Shown piece after piece: positions 31,347 to 39,966 of a stretch of 51,657 nt of DNA. This DNA comes from Actinomycetota bacterium (GTDB lineage: Bacteria; Actinomycetota; Acidimicrobiia; Acidimicrobiales; RAAP-2): assembly GCA_021324355.1 (NCBI GenBank), contig JAJPJD010000033.1, positions 1 to 51,657 of the forward strand. The letters are read 5' to 3'. The position numbers and the translations under genes were made by a program. Below the pieces are notes generated by a model. It was not told the DNA's origin, ran no database searches, and worked only from the letters and a program-made list of their open reading frames with translations. Numbering within the stretch: position 1 is the first letter of the stretch; every line of letters begins with the position of its first letter.

Positions 31347-31424
31347 GCTGTGGCGGGATGGAGCCGGTGGAGCGTGGTCCGGGGTCGGCCGGTGAGCGAC
31401 GAGCGCTGCGGAGGGCGCCCGCCC

Positions 31425-31775
31425 GTGGATGACTGCTTGTTCTGCGGGATCGTCGCCCGCAAGGTCCCGGCAACGATCGTGCACGAGACGGAGCGGACCG
31501 TGGCGTTCCGGGACATCAATCCGGTTGCCCCGGTCCACGTCCTGGTGGTGCCGCGCGCCCACGTGACCAACGCCGCCACGGTGGGACCCGAGCACGCCGA
31601 GGACCTGGCCGAGATGGTGGTGGCCGCCCGCCAGGTGGCCGAGGCTGAGGGGATCGGCACCGAAGCGCGCGGCTACCGCTTGGTGTTCAACGTCGGCCGG
31701 GACTCGGCCAACTCGGTCCCGCACCTCCACCTCCACGTCATCGGCGGCCGCCAGATGTCCTGGCCGCCGGGGTGA
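31425..31775 (+). CDS. HIT-family nucleotide-binding hydrolase
   Basis: The 116-residue histidine-triad protein starts DDCLFCGIVARKVPA and carries VAFRDINPVAPVHVLVVP and the catalytic HLHLHVIGG. HIT (HINT-type) proteins hydrolyse nucleoside phosphoramidates and adenylates. The GTG at 31425 has GGAGG ten bases upstream; a GTG at 31392 would add 11 residues. GTGA overlap with phoH. Confidence 0.93.
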   Translation: MDDCLFCGIVARKVPATIVHETERTVAFRDINPVAPVHVLVVPRAHVTNAATVGPEHAEDLAEMVVAARQVAEAEGIGTEARGYRLVFNVGRDSANSVPHLHLHVIGGRQMSWPPG

Positions 31776-32794
31776 CGCCCGCCGGCCGCCCCTCGGGCGA
31801 CCCGCTCGAGGGGACCCTCCCAGTCCTCGAGGACGGCCGGGCCGAGCTCCTGGTCGCCCACAACCACTTGATGCCGGGCCTGCTCGGCGCCCACGACGAG
31901 CTGCTGCGGCTGGTCGAATCGGGCTTCCCCGGCACCACCATCGCCGTGCAGGGGAACCGGATCGTGGCCAGCGGGCCGGAGGCTTCCCGGGTGGTTCGCC
32001 TCTTCGACGAGCTGGTCAGGGTGCTCCAGTCCGGTCAGGGCCTCGACCCGGCCAAGGTGAGTCGCACGATCGACATGGTGCGGGAGGACCTCTCGCCCTC
32101 CGAGGTGCTCAACGCCGAGGTCCTGAGGGCAGCCCGGGGACGCACCGTCCGCCCTCGCTCGGCCGGCCAGAAGCGCTACGTGGACGCCATCGCGGCCAAC
32201 GTGGTGACCGTCGGGATCGGCCCGGCCGGGACCGGCAAGTCCTACCTCGCCGTCGCTCTGGCGGTGCAGGCCCTCCAGTCCCGCCAGGTGAAGCGGATCA
32301 TCCTCACCCGCCCGGCGGTCGAGGCAGGCGAGCGGCTGGGCTTTCTGCCCGGGGACCTCATGGCCAAGGTCGACCCGTACCTGCGCCCCCTCTACGACGC
32401 CCTCTACGACCTGTTGGATCCCGAAGGGGCCCAACGGCTGCTCGACCGGGGCACGGTCGAGGTGGCCCCGTTGGCGTTCATGCGCGGCCGCACCCTCAAT
32501 TCCTCGTTCATCATCTTGGACGAGGCCCAGAACACCACGCCCGAGCAGATGAAGATGTTCCTCACCCGGATCGGGTTCGGCTCCAAGTGCGTGGTGACCG
32601 GGGACGTGACCCAGATCGACGTGCCCGGCGGCCGCTCGGGGCTGGTGGGGCTGGAAGAGGTGCTCGGCTCGGTGGAGAACGTCGCCTTCGTGCACCTCGA
32701 CCGGCGGGACGTGGTGCGCCACAAGATCGTGGCCGACATCATCGATGCCTACGAGCACGCCGAACGGTCCGGTTCCCCCGGCAATGGCGGTTGA
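31772..32794 (+). CDS. phoH: PhoH-like ATPase
   Basis: The 340-residue protein has a KH-like N-terminus and an ATPase core with Walker A (IGPAGTGKSYLAVALA, about 152), Walker B (SFIILDEAQNTTPEQM, about 250) and VTGDVTQIDVPGG. PhoH-type ATPases are linked with RNA metabolism and, by gene neighbourhood, with YbeY in rRNA maturation. Start GTG 31772 overlaps the HIT stop; ybeY starts 11 bases before its end. Length typical. Confidence 0.95.
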   Translation: MTPAGRPSGDPLEGTLPVLEDGRAELLVAHNHLMPGLLGAHDELLRLVESGFPGTTIAVQGNRIVASGPEASRVVRLFDELVRVLQSGQGLDPAKVSRTIDMVREDLSPSEVLNAEVLRAARGRTVRPRSAGQKRYVDAIAANVVTVGIGPAGTGKSYLAVALAVQALQSRQVKRIILTRPAVEAGERLGFLPGDLMAKVDPYLRPLYDALYDLLDPEGAQRLLDRGTVEVAPLAFMRGRTLNSSFIILDEAQNTTPEQMKMFLTRIGFGSKCVVTGDVTQIDVPGGRSGLVGLEEVLGSVENVAFVHLDRRDVVRHKIVADIIDAYEHAERSGSPGNGG

Positions 32795-33284
32795 TGTCTT
32801 CGCCGCCGACGAGCAGTCGGCGGCCCCGATCGAGCTCGAGCGCTGGAGCGAGCTGGCCCGCCTGGTGCTCGAGTCGCGCCATTTGCGCGGTGACGCCGAG
32901 GTTTCGCTGCTCTTCGTCGACGAGGACACCATCGCCGCCTTGAACGAGCGTTTCTTGCAGCGGCAGGGATCGACCGACGTGCTCGCCTTCCCCTTGGAGG
33001 ACGAGCCGGTCACGCCGGGGCGGTTCCCCGACATTGGCGGCACCGGACCGGGGAGCGACGCCGAGGGCGAGCCGCCGCTGTTGCTGGGCGATGTGGTGGT
33101 CTGCCCGGCGGTGGCCGAGCGCAACGCGCTGGCCCGGTCCGTCCCCTACGACGACGAGCTGGCGCTCTTGGTCGTGCACGGGCTCCTGCACCTGCTCGGG
33201 ATGGACCACGAGGTCGAGGAGGAGGCCCGCGCCATGGAGGCGCTGGAGCGGGAGTTGCTCGACGCCTTCTTCCACCGGCGGTGA
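32784..33284 (+). CDS. ybeY: Endoribonuclease YbeY
   Basis: The 166-residue protein carries the zinc motif VHGLLHLLGMDHEVEEE (three His) and the core LNERFLQRQGSTDVLAFPL. YbeY is needed for 16S rRNA 3' maturation and ribosome quality control. An insertion of Gly/Glu-rich residues (FPDIGGTGPGSDAEGE) lies between the core strands. Overlaps phoH and the CNNM gene, forming a coupled block. Confidence 0.96.
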   Translation: MAVDVFAADEQSAAPIELERWSELARLVLESRHLRGDAEVSLLFVDEDTIAALNERFLQRQGSTDVLAFPLEDEPVTPGRFPDIGGTGPGSDAEGEPPLLLGDVVVCPAVAERNALARSVPYDDELALLVVHGLLHLLGMDHEVEEEARAMEALERELLDAFFHRR

Positions 33285-34585
33285 TCCCGGCCGCCACCGG
33301 CTGGCGCCCGGTCGACGGGGCGCTGGTCGCGGTGGTCGTGCTGCTCCTCGTGGCATCAGGGGTGCTGGCCCTGGCCGAGACCAGCCTGGTGCGGACCAGC
33401 CGAGTGAAGGCCCGGGCGCTCCTCGACCAGCGCCGGCGGGGCGCGAGGCCGCTGGTGCGGCTGGTGGAGCGGCCCGAGGCGTTCTTGAACCCGATCCTGC
33501 TGCTGGTGCTGGTGTGCCAGCTGGTCTCGGCGACCCTGGTCGGGGTGCTGGCCGAAGAGTGGTTCGGGCCGATCGGGGTGGTGGGGGGGACCATCTTCGA
33601 GGTGGTGGTGATCTTCGTCCTGTTCGAGGCGGTGCCCAAGAACTGGGCGGTGCACAACCCCGAACGAGCCGCCTTGTTCAGCGCGCCGTTGGTCGCCACC
33701 GTGGTCCGCTTCCCCCCGGTGCGGGCCGCCTCCCGGGTCCTCATCGGGCTGGCCAACCTGCTCATCGGCCGCAAGGGGAGCGAGCCGGGCCAGCAGGTGA
33801 CCGAGTCCGAGCTGTTGGCCATGGCCGACGTCGCCCACGCCGAGGAGGTGATCGAGACCGAGGAGCGGGCCTTCATCCATTCGATCATCGATTTCGGGGA
33901 CACGGTGGTGCGCGAGGTCATGGTGCCGAGGACCGATATGGTCACCGTCTCGGACTCGGCCACGGTGTCCGAGGGGCTGCGCGACGCGCTGGCCGCCGGC
34001 TACAGCCGACTGCCGGTCTACCGGGAGAACCTGGACGACATCGTGGGCGTCGCCTACGCCAAGGACCTGATGGTGGCCGAGCAGGCCGGCCAGGGGTCCG
34101 AGCTCGTGGCCGCCCACGTGCGCCCGGCCCACTTCGTGCCCGAGCAGAAGCGGGTCGCCTCGATGCTGAAAGAGATGCAAGACAAGAAGTTCCACCTGGC
34201 ACTGGTGGTCGACGAGTACGGGAGCACCGTCGGGCTGGTCACCCTGGAGGACCTGATCGAGGAGCTGGTCGGCGAGATCGTCGACGAGTACGACGTCGAG
34301 GAGCCCCCAGTCGAGCGGCTGGAGGGTGGTGGCGTGGTGGTGGCTGGCCGCATGGCGCTCGACGACGTGGCCGAGCTGCTCGGCGCGCCCTTGCCCGAGG
34401 GGGGCTGGGACAGTGTTGGCGGCCTGCTGCTCGACCTGGCCGGGCGGGTGCCCAGCCAGGGGGAGTCGGTGACGGTCGACGGGTTCCGGCTGGTGGCCGA
34501 GCGGGTTCAGGGACGGCGGATCGCGCGGGTCCGCATCGAGCCGCTCCCGCGCGCCGAGCTGCCTCGGACCGAGCCGGTGGACTGA
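33281..34585 (+). CDS. CNNM/HlyC-CorC family membrane protein
   Basis: The 434-residue protein has an N-terminal CNNM (DUF21) domain with about four membrane helices (VDGALVAVVVLLLVASGVLA; FLNPILLLVLVCQLVSATLV; VGGTIFEVVVIFVLFE), then two CBS domains (VMVPRTDMVTV; FHLALVVDEYGSTVGLVTLE) and a CorC_HlyC C-terminal domain (DDVAELLGAPLPEGGWDSVG). Such proteins are implicated in Mg/Co efflux. The position between ybeY and era is conserved across bacteria. The GTG start overlaps ybeY. Confidence 0.94.
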   Translation: MIPAATGWRPVDGALVAVVVLLLVASGVLALAETSLVRTSRVKARALLDQRRRGARPLVRLVERPEAFLNPILLLVLVCQLVSATLVGVLAEEWFGPIGVVGGTIFEVVVIFVLFEAVPKNWAVHNPERAALFSAPLVATVVRFPPVRAASRVLIGLANLLIGRKGSEPGQQVTESELLAMADVAHAEEVIETEERAFIHSIIDFGDTVVREVMVPRTDMVTVSDSATVSEGLRDALAAGYSRLPVYRENLDDIVGVAYAKDLMVAEQAGQGSELVAAHVRPAHFVPEQKRVASMLKEMQDKKFHLALVVDEYGSTVGLVTLEDLIEELVGEIVDEYDVEEPPVERLEGGGVVVAGRMALDDVAELLGAPLPEGGWDSVGGLLLDLAGRVPSQGESVTVDGFRLVAERVQGRRIARVRIEPLPRAELPRTEPVD

Positions 34586-34586
34586 G

Positions 34587-35468
34587 GTGCGCAGCGGTTT
34601 CGTGGCCATCGTCGGGCGTCCCAACGTCGGCAAGTCGACGCTGCTCAATGCCATGGTCGGGACCAAGGTCTCGATCACTGCACCGCGGCCCAACACCACC
34701 CGGTTCACCGTGCGCGGCGTCGTCCATGCCCCTGGTGCCCAGGCGGTCGTGGTGGACACCCCAGGGCTGCACAAGCCCCGCAGCGAGCTGGGCAGTCGGC
34801 TGAACGCCACCGCTCTGGGGGCACTGGGCGACGTCGAGGAGGTGGTGGCGGTGCTCGACGCGACCGCCCCAGTGGGTCCCGGCGATCGGCTGGTGCTCGA
34901 GCGGACGGCCGAGGGGCTGGCCGCCGGTGGCCGCGTGCTGGTGGCGGTGAACAAGCGGGATCGGGCCCGACCCCGCCAGGTGCTGGACCGCCTGGCCGAG
35001 GCAGCGCGGACCGTCGAGGCGATCAGCCCCGGGCTGGCCGGGCGGACCGAGTACTTCCCGGTCTCGGCCCGCACCGGCCAGGGGGTGCCTGCGCTGGTCG
35101 ATGCCCTGCTCCAGGGGCTGCCCGAGGGCCCGCCCTACTACCCGGCAGGGACGGTGAGCGATCTCCCCCAGGCGGTGGCGGTGGCCGAGCTGGTGCGCGA
35201 GCAGCTCTTACGCAGTGCCCGCGACGAGCTGCCGCACTCGATCGCCTGCGTGGTGACCGAGTGGGAGTGGCCCCGGATCCGCTGCGAGATCCTGGTCGAG
35301 CGGGAGTCTCAGAAACCCATCGTCATTGGCCGGGGGGGCGAGCGGCTGAAGGCGGTCGGCAGCGCGGTCCGAGCCCAGCTCGACCCGGCCGTGTACCTCG
35401 AGCTGTTCGTCCGGGTCGAGCGAGATTGGCAGCGCCGGGGGGACGCGCTGGACCGCCTCGGGTACTGA
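34587..35468 (+). CDS. era: GTPase Era
   Basis: The 293-residue GTPase has G1 GRPNVGKST, a switch segment RPNTTRFTVRGVV (T in place of the usual RxxTRxx order kept), G3 DTPGLHKP, G4 NKRD in place of the usual NKxD (the Asp kept), and a C-terminal KH domain (IVIGRGGERLKAVGSAVRAQ). Era binds the 3' end of 16S rRNA for 30S assembly. The GTG at 34587 is one base after the preceding stop. It ends the translation/stress block; the next gene is catabolic. Confidence 0.96.
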   Translation: MRSGFVAIVGRPNVGKSTLLNAMVGTKVSITAPRPNTTRFTVRGVVHAPGAQAVVVDTPGLHKPRSELGSRLNATALGALGDVEEVVAVLDATAPVGPGDRLVLERTAEGLAAGGRVLVAVNKRDRARPRQVLDRLAEAARTVEAISPGLAGRTEYFPVSARTGQGVPALVDALLQGLPEGPPYYPAGTVSDLPQAVAVAELVREQLLRSARDELPHSIACVVTEWEWPRIRCEILVERESQKPIVIGRGGERLKAVGSAVRAQLDPAVYLELFVRVERDWQRRGDALDRLGY

Positions 35469-35567
35469 CCCGCCGGGCCATGGGATCGTTCCCGTGGCGC
35501 GCCGGACCAGGATGGTCGACAATGGACGGCGGCGTGGTGTCGCACCGCAGCCGGAAGGGGACCGCCC

Positions 35568-36887
35568 ATGGCCGGGGGGAGTGCGCTGGATGACCTCAGA
35601 GCGGAGGCGTCGGCCTTTGTGGACGAGCACTGGGACCTCGACCTCACCTTGGGGGAGTGGTGGGAGCGGCTGGCCCGCTCCGGCCTGGGCTTTCCGACCT
35701 GGCCCGAGCAGTGGTTCGGCCGGGGTCTCGGCGCCGACGCCCTGAGCGCCCTGAGCGAGCTGTTCCGGGCCCGTCGGGTGGTGGGGGCGCCCGGTGGGCT
35801 CGGCCAGATGATGGGCGGACCGGTGCTGATGCGCCACGGCAACGCCGACCAGCAGCAGCGTCACCTGTGGCCGCTGGCATCGGGAGCCGAGTCGTGGTGC
35901 CAGTTCTTCAGCGAGCCGGGGTCGGGTTCGGATTTGGCCAGCGCCCAGACCCGGGCGGTGCGGGACGGCGACGAGTGGGTCGTGAACGGCCAGAAGGTCT
36001 GGACATCGGGGGCCCGCACCGCCGACCGGGGGATGCTGCTCGCCCGGGTGGACATGGACGCGCCCAAGCACCGCGGGCTCGGCTACTTCATCATCCCGGT
36101 CGAGCAGCCCGGCATCGAGATCCGGCCGCTCAAGCAGATGACCGGCGACGCCCACTTCAACGAGGTGTTCTTCACCGACGCCCGGGTGGCCGACGCCGAC
36201 CTGGTCGGCCGGCCCGGCGACGGCTGGGCGGCCGCGGTCACCACCTTGGCCTTCGAGCGCAGCGGTCGGGCCGGCGTGGTGGGCGTGCCCATCGCCCAGG
36301 GCACCGGGGTTCGCCGGCGAGACCTGCGCCAGCGCAAGCTGGGCGAGCTCGTCGAACGGGACCGGGTGTTCGCGGTCGCACCCCAAGATGCCCGCAACCC
36401 CGGCCCGAGCGGTCCGCTCAGCCCGGTGTCCTTGATCGTCGAGCCGGGCGCCAACCGCACCGACCCCCTCCGCCAGCAGGTGGTTCGGTACTACGTGCAG
36501 TCCCGGGTCAACTCGATGACCCAGCAGCGGGCCCGGGCCGACGTGGCGGCCGGCCGGGGGGCCGGGCCGGCCAGCTCGATCACCAAGCTGGCCCGTTCGG
36601 TCGCAACCCGGATGAATCGGGACCTGGGCCCGGCGATCCTGGGGGCGGCCGGGATGCTGGTCGGCTCGCAGGCCCCCCATGGCGGCGCGATCGCCCATGC
36701 CACGCTCCAGGCGCCCTCCACCTCGATCGCCGGGGGGACCGACGAGGTCCAGCACAACATCCTGGGCGAGCGGGTGCTGGGGCTGCCCCGGGAGCCCCAG
36801 GTGGATCGAGACGTGCCGTTCCGGGAGCTCAAGGTGGGGACGGTCCGCGCCGAGGCAACGAAGGGGAACACCAAGGAGGAACGATGA
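35568..36887 (+). CDS. Acyl-CoA dehydrogenase
   Basis: The 439-residue flavoprotein has [34 protein letters not shown] and the C-terminal SIAGGTDEVQHNILGERVLG. It would introduce a 2,3-double bond in an acyl-CoA. It opens a six-gene run (35568-41114) with GTGA/ATGA overlaps typical of one operon: dehydrogenase, hotdog protein, CoA-transferase, VOC protein, DUF35 protein and thiolase. This set fits degradation of a carboxylate through CoA thioesters. It differs from the FadE-like gene at 24611. Confidence 0.92.
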   Translation: MAGGSALDDLRAEASAFVDEHWDLDLTLGEWWERLARSGLGFPTWPEQWFGRGLGADALSALSELFRARRVVGAPGGLGQMMGGPVLMRHGNADQQQRHLWPLASGAESWCQFFSEPGSGSDLASAQTRAVRDGDEWVVNGQKVWTSGARTADRGMLLARVDMDAPKHRGLGYFIIPVEQPGIEIRPLKQMTGDAHFNEVFFTDARVADADLVGRPGDGWAAAVTTLAFERSGRAGVVGVPIAQGTGVRRRDLRQRKLGELVERDRVFAVAPQDARNPGPSGPLSPVSLIVEPGANRTDPLRQQVVRYYVQSRVNSMTQQRARADVAAGRGAGPASSITKLARSVATRMNRDLGPAILGAAGMLVGSQAPHGGAIAHATLQAPSTSIAGGTDEVQHNILGERVLGLPREPQVDRDVPFRELKVGTVRAEATKGNTKEER

Positions 36888-37801
36888 CGACCGAGCTGAC
36901 CAAACCAACGGTGGTCGACGGCTTCTATGTCGGTCCGGTCCGCGCGCCGCGCAACCGGGCCAGCGCGGCGTTCCGGGCCCAGACTGGCGGTCCGGCGGCC
37001 GCGGCCGCCCGAAGCATTCACGACGACGAGACCGCCCAAGCCCTCGGGTTCCGTGGCGGGACCGTCGCCGGCTCGATCCACCTCGACCAGTTCCCGCCGC
37101 TGTTGGTGACGGCGTTCACACAACGGTGGTTCGAGGCCGGGTCGATCTCCCTGCAGTTCAAGAACGCCACCGTCGACGCCGAAGAGGTGGTCGCCTTCGT
37201 CGGGGTCCCCGAGGCCGGGACCCGCCAGGTGCCGGCTCGCATGGAGCGCACCGACGGCCTCTTGGTGGCCGAGGGGACGGCCGGGCTCGACGAGGTGGAG
37301 CCGACCCACCTGCACGCCATCGACCTGCGACAAAGCCCGCCCGAGGAGCTGCGAATCCTGGCCGGGTTGCGGCCCGGGGCGCGGCTGGCGCCGCGGACTT
37401 TCACTGTCGACCCCGAAGCGCAGCGGGAACGGATCGAGCAGAGCGCGATGACCGAACCGCTCCCTTGGTACACCGGGCCGTCGCCGTGGGGGCCGCCGAT
37501 CGTGCCGCCGTCGTCGATCGTCCAGTTGATCCGCAACGGGCGGGACGACTTCGGGCCGAACATCGCTGACGCGGTTGGCCTGTTCAGTGCGATCGAGCTG
37601 CGCTTCGGCGCCGGCCCGCTGCGCTGTGGGACCACCTACCAGGTGAGCGGGGAGGTGGTCGCGGTGGGGGCGAGCCCCAAGACCGAGTACGTGTGGTACG
37701 ACAGCCGGGCGACCGACGACGCCGGCGCGGTGGTGGTCTCGATGCGGATGCAGCTGCGCTGGATGAAGGCCTCGTCGCCCCTCTACCAGCCGGCCACGTG
37801 A
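36884..37801 (+). CDS. Hotdog-fold domain protein, MaoC-like
   Basis: The 305-residue protein seems to contain two hotdog units: the first with LGFRGGTVAGSIHLDQFPPL, like the substrate loop of MaoC/dehydratase-type proteins, and a second ending in a strand with VVSMRMQLRWMK. A hydratase or thioesterase role on CoA thioesters is likely from the context. AAGGAGG stands four bases before the ATG at 36884. I cannot assign catalytic residues with certainty. Confidence 0.65.
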   Translation: MTTELTKPTVVDGFYVGPVRAPRNRASAAFRAQTGGPAAAAARSIHDDETAQALGFRGGTVAGSIHLDQFPPLLVTAFTQRWFEAGSISLQFKNATVDAEEVVAFVGVPEAGTRQVPARMERTDGLLVAEGTAGLDEVEPTHLHAIDLRQSPPEELRILAGLRPGARLAPRTFTVDPEAQRERIEQSAMTEPLPWYTGPSPWGPPIVPPSSIVQLIRNGRDDFGPNIADAVGLFSAIELRFGAGPLRCGTTYQVSGEVVAVGASPKTEYVWYDSRATDDAGAVVVSMRMQLRWMKASSPLYQPAT

Positions 37802-39012
37802 GCGAGGGCGCGCTCGCCGGGGTCCGGGTCCTCGAGTTCTCCGAGATGATCGCGGCTCCCTTCGCCGGGATGCACCTCGGCGACCTGGGGGCCGAGGTGA
37901 TCAAGGTGGAGCCGCCGGAGGGGGACCCCTGGCGCCACTCGGTCGAGTTCGCGCCCAACGAGAGTCGGACGTTCCTCTCGCTCAACCGGAACAAGCGAGG
38001 GATCACCCTCGACCTCAAGCGGCCCGAGGCGCAAGCGGTCGTCCACCGGCTGGTGCCGGCGATGGATGTGGTGATCGTCAACTACCGGCCCGACGTGCCG
38101 GCGCGCCTTGGCATCGACTACGAGACCCTGCGCGCGCTGAACCCGCGGCTCATCTACGTCCAGAACACCGCGATGGGCACTCGGGGCGAGCAGAGCCACC
38201 GGCCCGGCTACGACCTGATCGCTCAGGCGGCAACCGGGCTCATGCGCACCGGCGGCCGGGTGGACGCCGACGGCGTTCCCCTGCCCCTCACCCCGGCCAT
38301 CGGCGACTACGCGACCGGTCTGGTCATCGCGCTGGCGACCTGCGCTGCGCTGGTGGCCCGGGAGCGCACCGGCCTCGGCCAGAAGGTGGACACCACCCTG
38401 CTCGGAACCTCGCTGGCCCTGCAGATCTCGGCGTTCATGCGGATCGCTCGCAGCGCGCCGAGCGCGGAGGCGAGCGCGTCGAGCACCAGCGCCGACGCTC
38501 GGGCGCTCAACGCCTACTACCGCGTGTATCCGACCAAGGACTCGATGATTGCCGTGGCCTGCCTCACGCCGGCCCTGCGGCGCAAGATGGCCGACGCGAT
38601 CTCGGTGCGCGACGTGCGCCACGAGCGCTCGATCCCGCGGGACTCCGAGGAGGGCCGGGAAGCTGCCCGGGCGTTCACCGCCGCCGCCATCGAGCGGTTC
38701 GCTGCGCGCACCACCGACGAGTGGCTCGAAGTCTTCGACGCCGCCGGGGTCCCGGCGTCACCGGTGCGCACCGTGACCGAGCTGTTCGACGACCCGCAGG
38801 TGGTGGCGAACGACCTGGTGGTCCACTTCGAGCACCCGGCGGCCGGCGCGGTCTCCATGGTCGGCCCGGTGGTGCAGATGACGCGGACTCCGAGCGCGGT
38901 CCGCCGCCCGCCGCCCACGCTGGGCCAGCACAACGAGGAGGTGCTCCGCGAGTTCGGCTACAGCGACCAGCAGATCGCCGACCTGCGGGCGGGCGGGGCC
39001 GTGGCCCACTGA
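37798..39012 (+). CDS. CaiB/BaiF CoA-transferase family protein
   Basis: The 404-residue protein is a type III CoA-transferase: GVRVLEFSEMIAAPFAGMHL, LGAEVIKVEPPEGDPWR, LNRNKRGITLDLKRPE, and VIVNYRPDVPARLGIDYETL. The catalytic Asp that forms the glutamyl/aspartyl-CoA intermediate is expected in GYDLIAQAATGLM or nearby. It would move CoA between a donor thioester and the substrate acid. GTG start overlaps the preceding stop. Confidence 0.93.
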   Translation: MSEGALAGVRVLEFSEMIAAPFAGMHLGDLGAEVIKVEPPEGDPWRHSVEFAPNESRTFLSLNRNKRGITLDLKRPEAQAVVHRLVPAMDVVIVNYRPDVPARLGIDYETLRALNPRLIYVQNTAMGTRGEQSHRPGYDLIAQAATGLMRTGGRVDADGVPLPLTPAIGDYATGLVIALATCAALVARERTGLGQKVDTTLLGTSLALQISAFMRIARSAPSAEASASSTSADARALNAYYRVYPTKDSMIAVACLTPALRRKMADAISVRDVRHERSIPRDSEEGREAARAFTAAAIERFAARTTDEWLEVFDAAGVPASPVRTVTELFDDPQVVANDLVVHFEHPAAGAVSMVGPVVQMTRTPSAVRRPPPTLGQHNEEVLREFGYSDQQIADLRAGGAVAH

Positions 39013-39018
39013 GCGGGC

Positions 39019-39495
39019 ATGGCAGGGGCCGACGGCCGGGAGCCGGCCACCGACCATGAGAGCGGTGGCGACCTGCACATGGTCAACGTGGTGGTGTCGG
39101 ACATGGCAGCCAGCCTGGCCTTCTATCGCCGCCTGGGCGTGGAGCTGGTGGCCGGCGACTCGGGGGCCGAGCACGTCCAGCTGCGAGCCCGCGGCGGGCT
39201 GAGCCTCGAGCTCGACACCGCCGAATCGGTCCGGCGCTGGCACGCCGGGTGGCGAGCCGACCCGTCATCGGCTCGAGTCGTCCTCGGGTTCGCGCTGGGC
39301 TCGCGCCAGGCGGTCGACCGCCTGTACGCCGAGCTGACCGCAGCCGGGCACGCCGGCCGGCAGCCGCCCTTCGACGCGTTCTGGGGGGCGCGCTACGCGA
39401 TCGTTGCCGACCCTGACGGCAACGACATCGGGCTGATGAGCCCGGTGGAGCCGGCCCGGCGCACCTTGCCATCGGAGCCCTCGCCCGATCCCTGA
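39019..39495 (+). CDS. VOC (glyoxalase/bleomycin-resistance) family protein
   Basis: The 158-residue protein has the VOC repeat pattern: HMVNVVVSDMAASLAFYRRL with the first metal ligand candidate, and a C-terminal FWGARYAIVADPDGNDIGLM. The fold supports isomerase, epimerase or dioxygenase chemistry. A methylmalonyl-CoA epimerase-like role is possible from the context but is not shown. The start ATG 39019 adds about 20 residues ahead of the domain. Confidence 0.85.
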   Translation: MAGADGREPATDHESGGDLHMVNVVVSDMAASLAFYRRLGVELVAGDSGAEHVQLRARGGLSLELDTAESVRRWHAGWRADPSSARVVLGFALGSRQAVDRLYAELTAAGHAGRQPPFDAFWGARYAIVADPDGNDIGLMSPVEPARRTLPSEPSPDP

Positions 39496-39546
39496 GGCCG
39501 GCCCCGCCGATTTGACCCGAGCCGCCCTGGTCGCGAGAGTGCCGAG

Positions 39547-39966
39547 GTGAGCCCCAACAAAGCCGAACCCCGACCAACCCCACAGACCCAGCCGTTCTGG
39601 GACGGCTGCGCCCAGGGCGAGCTGCGGCTCCAGTACTGCCCGAGCTGCGCCGCCTACTACTTCCCGCCGCGCGCCATGTGCCCCCGCTGCTGGTCGACGG
39701 AGGTGGAGTGGCGCCGGGTGAGCGGCCGGGGGGTCCTGCACACCTACTTGATCAATCACCGGCCGGCGCCCGGCTTCGAGGAGGACGCCCCCTACGCGAT
39801 CGCCGTCGTGCAGCTTGAGGAGGGCCCGCGCATGATGTCGAACATCGTCGGGATCGAGAACACCCCCGAGAACCTGGTCCTCGACATGCCGCTCGAGGTC
39901 ACCTTCGAGCCCCGGGGCTCGGTCATGCTTCCGCTGTTCCGCCCGGCCAAGGGGGCTCGGCAGTGA
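39547..39966 (+). CDS. DUF35 Zn-ribbon/OB-fold acyl-CoA-associated protein
   Basis: The 139-residue protein has a rubredoxin-like zinc ribbon (YCPSCAAYYFPPRAMCPRCW) followed by an OB fold (VSGRGVLHTYLINHRPAPGF; PYAIAVVQLEEGPRMMSNIV). DUF35 proteins partner with thiolase-like proteins, often as a heterodimer needed for retro-aldol or thiolytic steps in steroid or ketone catabolism. It overlaps the thiolase gene by GTGA, which supports a stoichiometric complex. Confidence 0.9.
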   Translation: MSPNKAEPRPTPQTQPFWDGCAQGELRLQYCPSCAAYYFPPRAMCPRCWSTEVEWRRVSGRGVLHTYLINHRPAPGFEEDAPYAIAVVQLEEGPRMMSNIVGIENTPENLVLDMPLEVTFEPRGSVMLPLFRPAKGARQ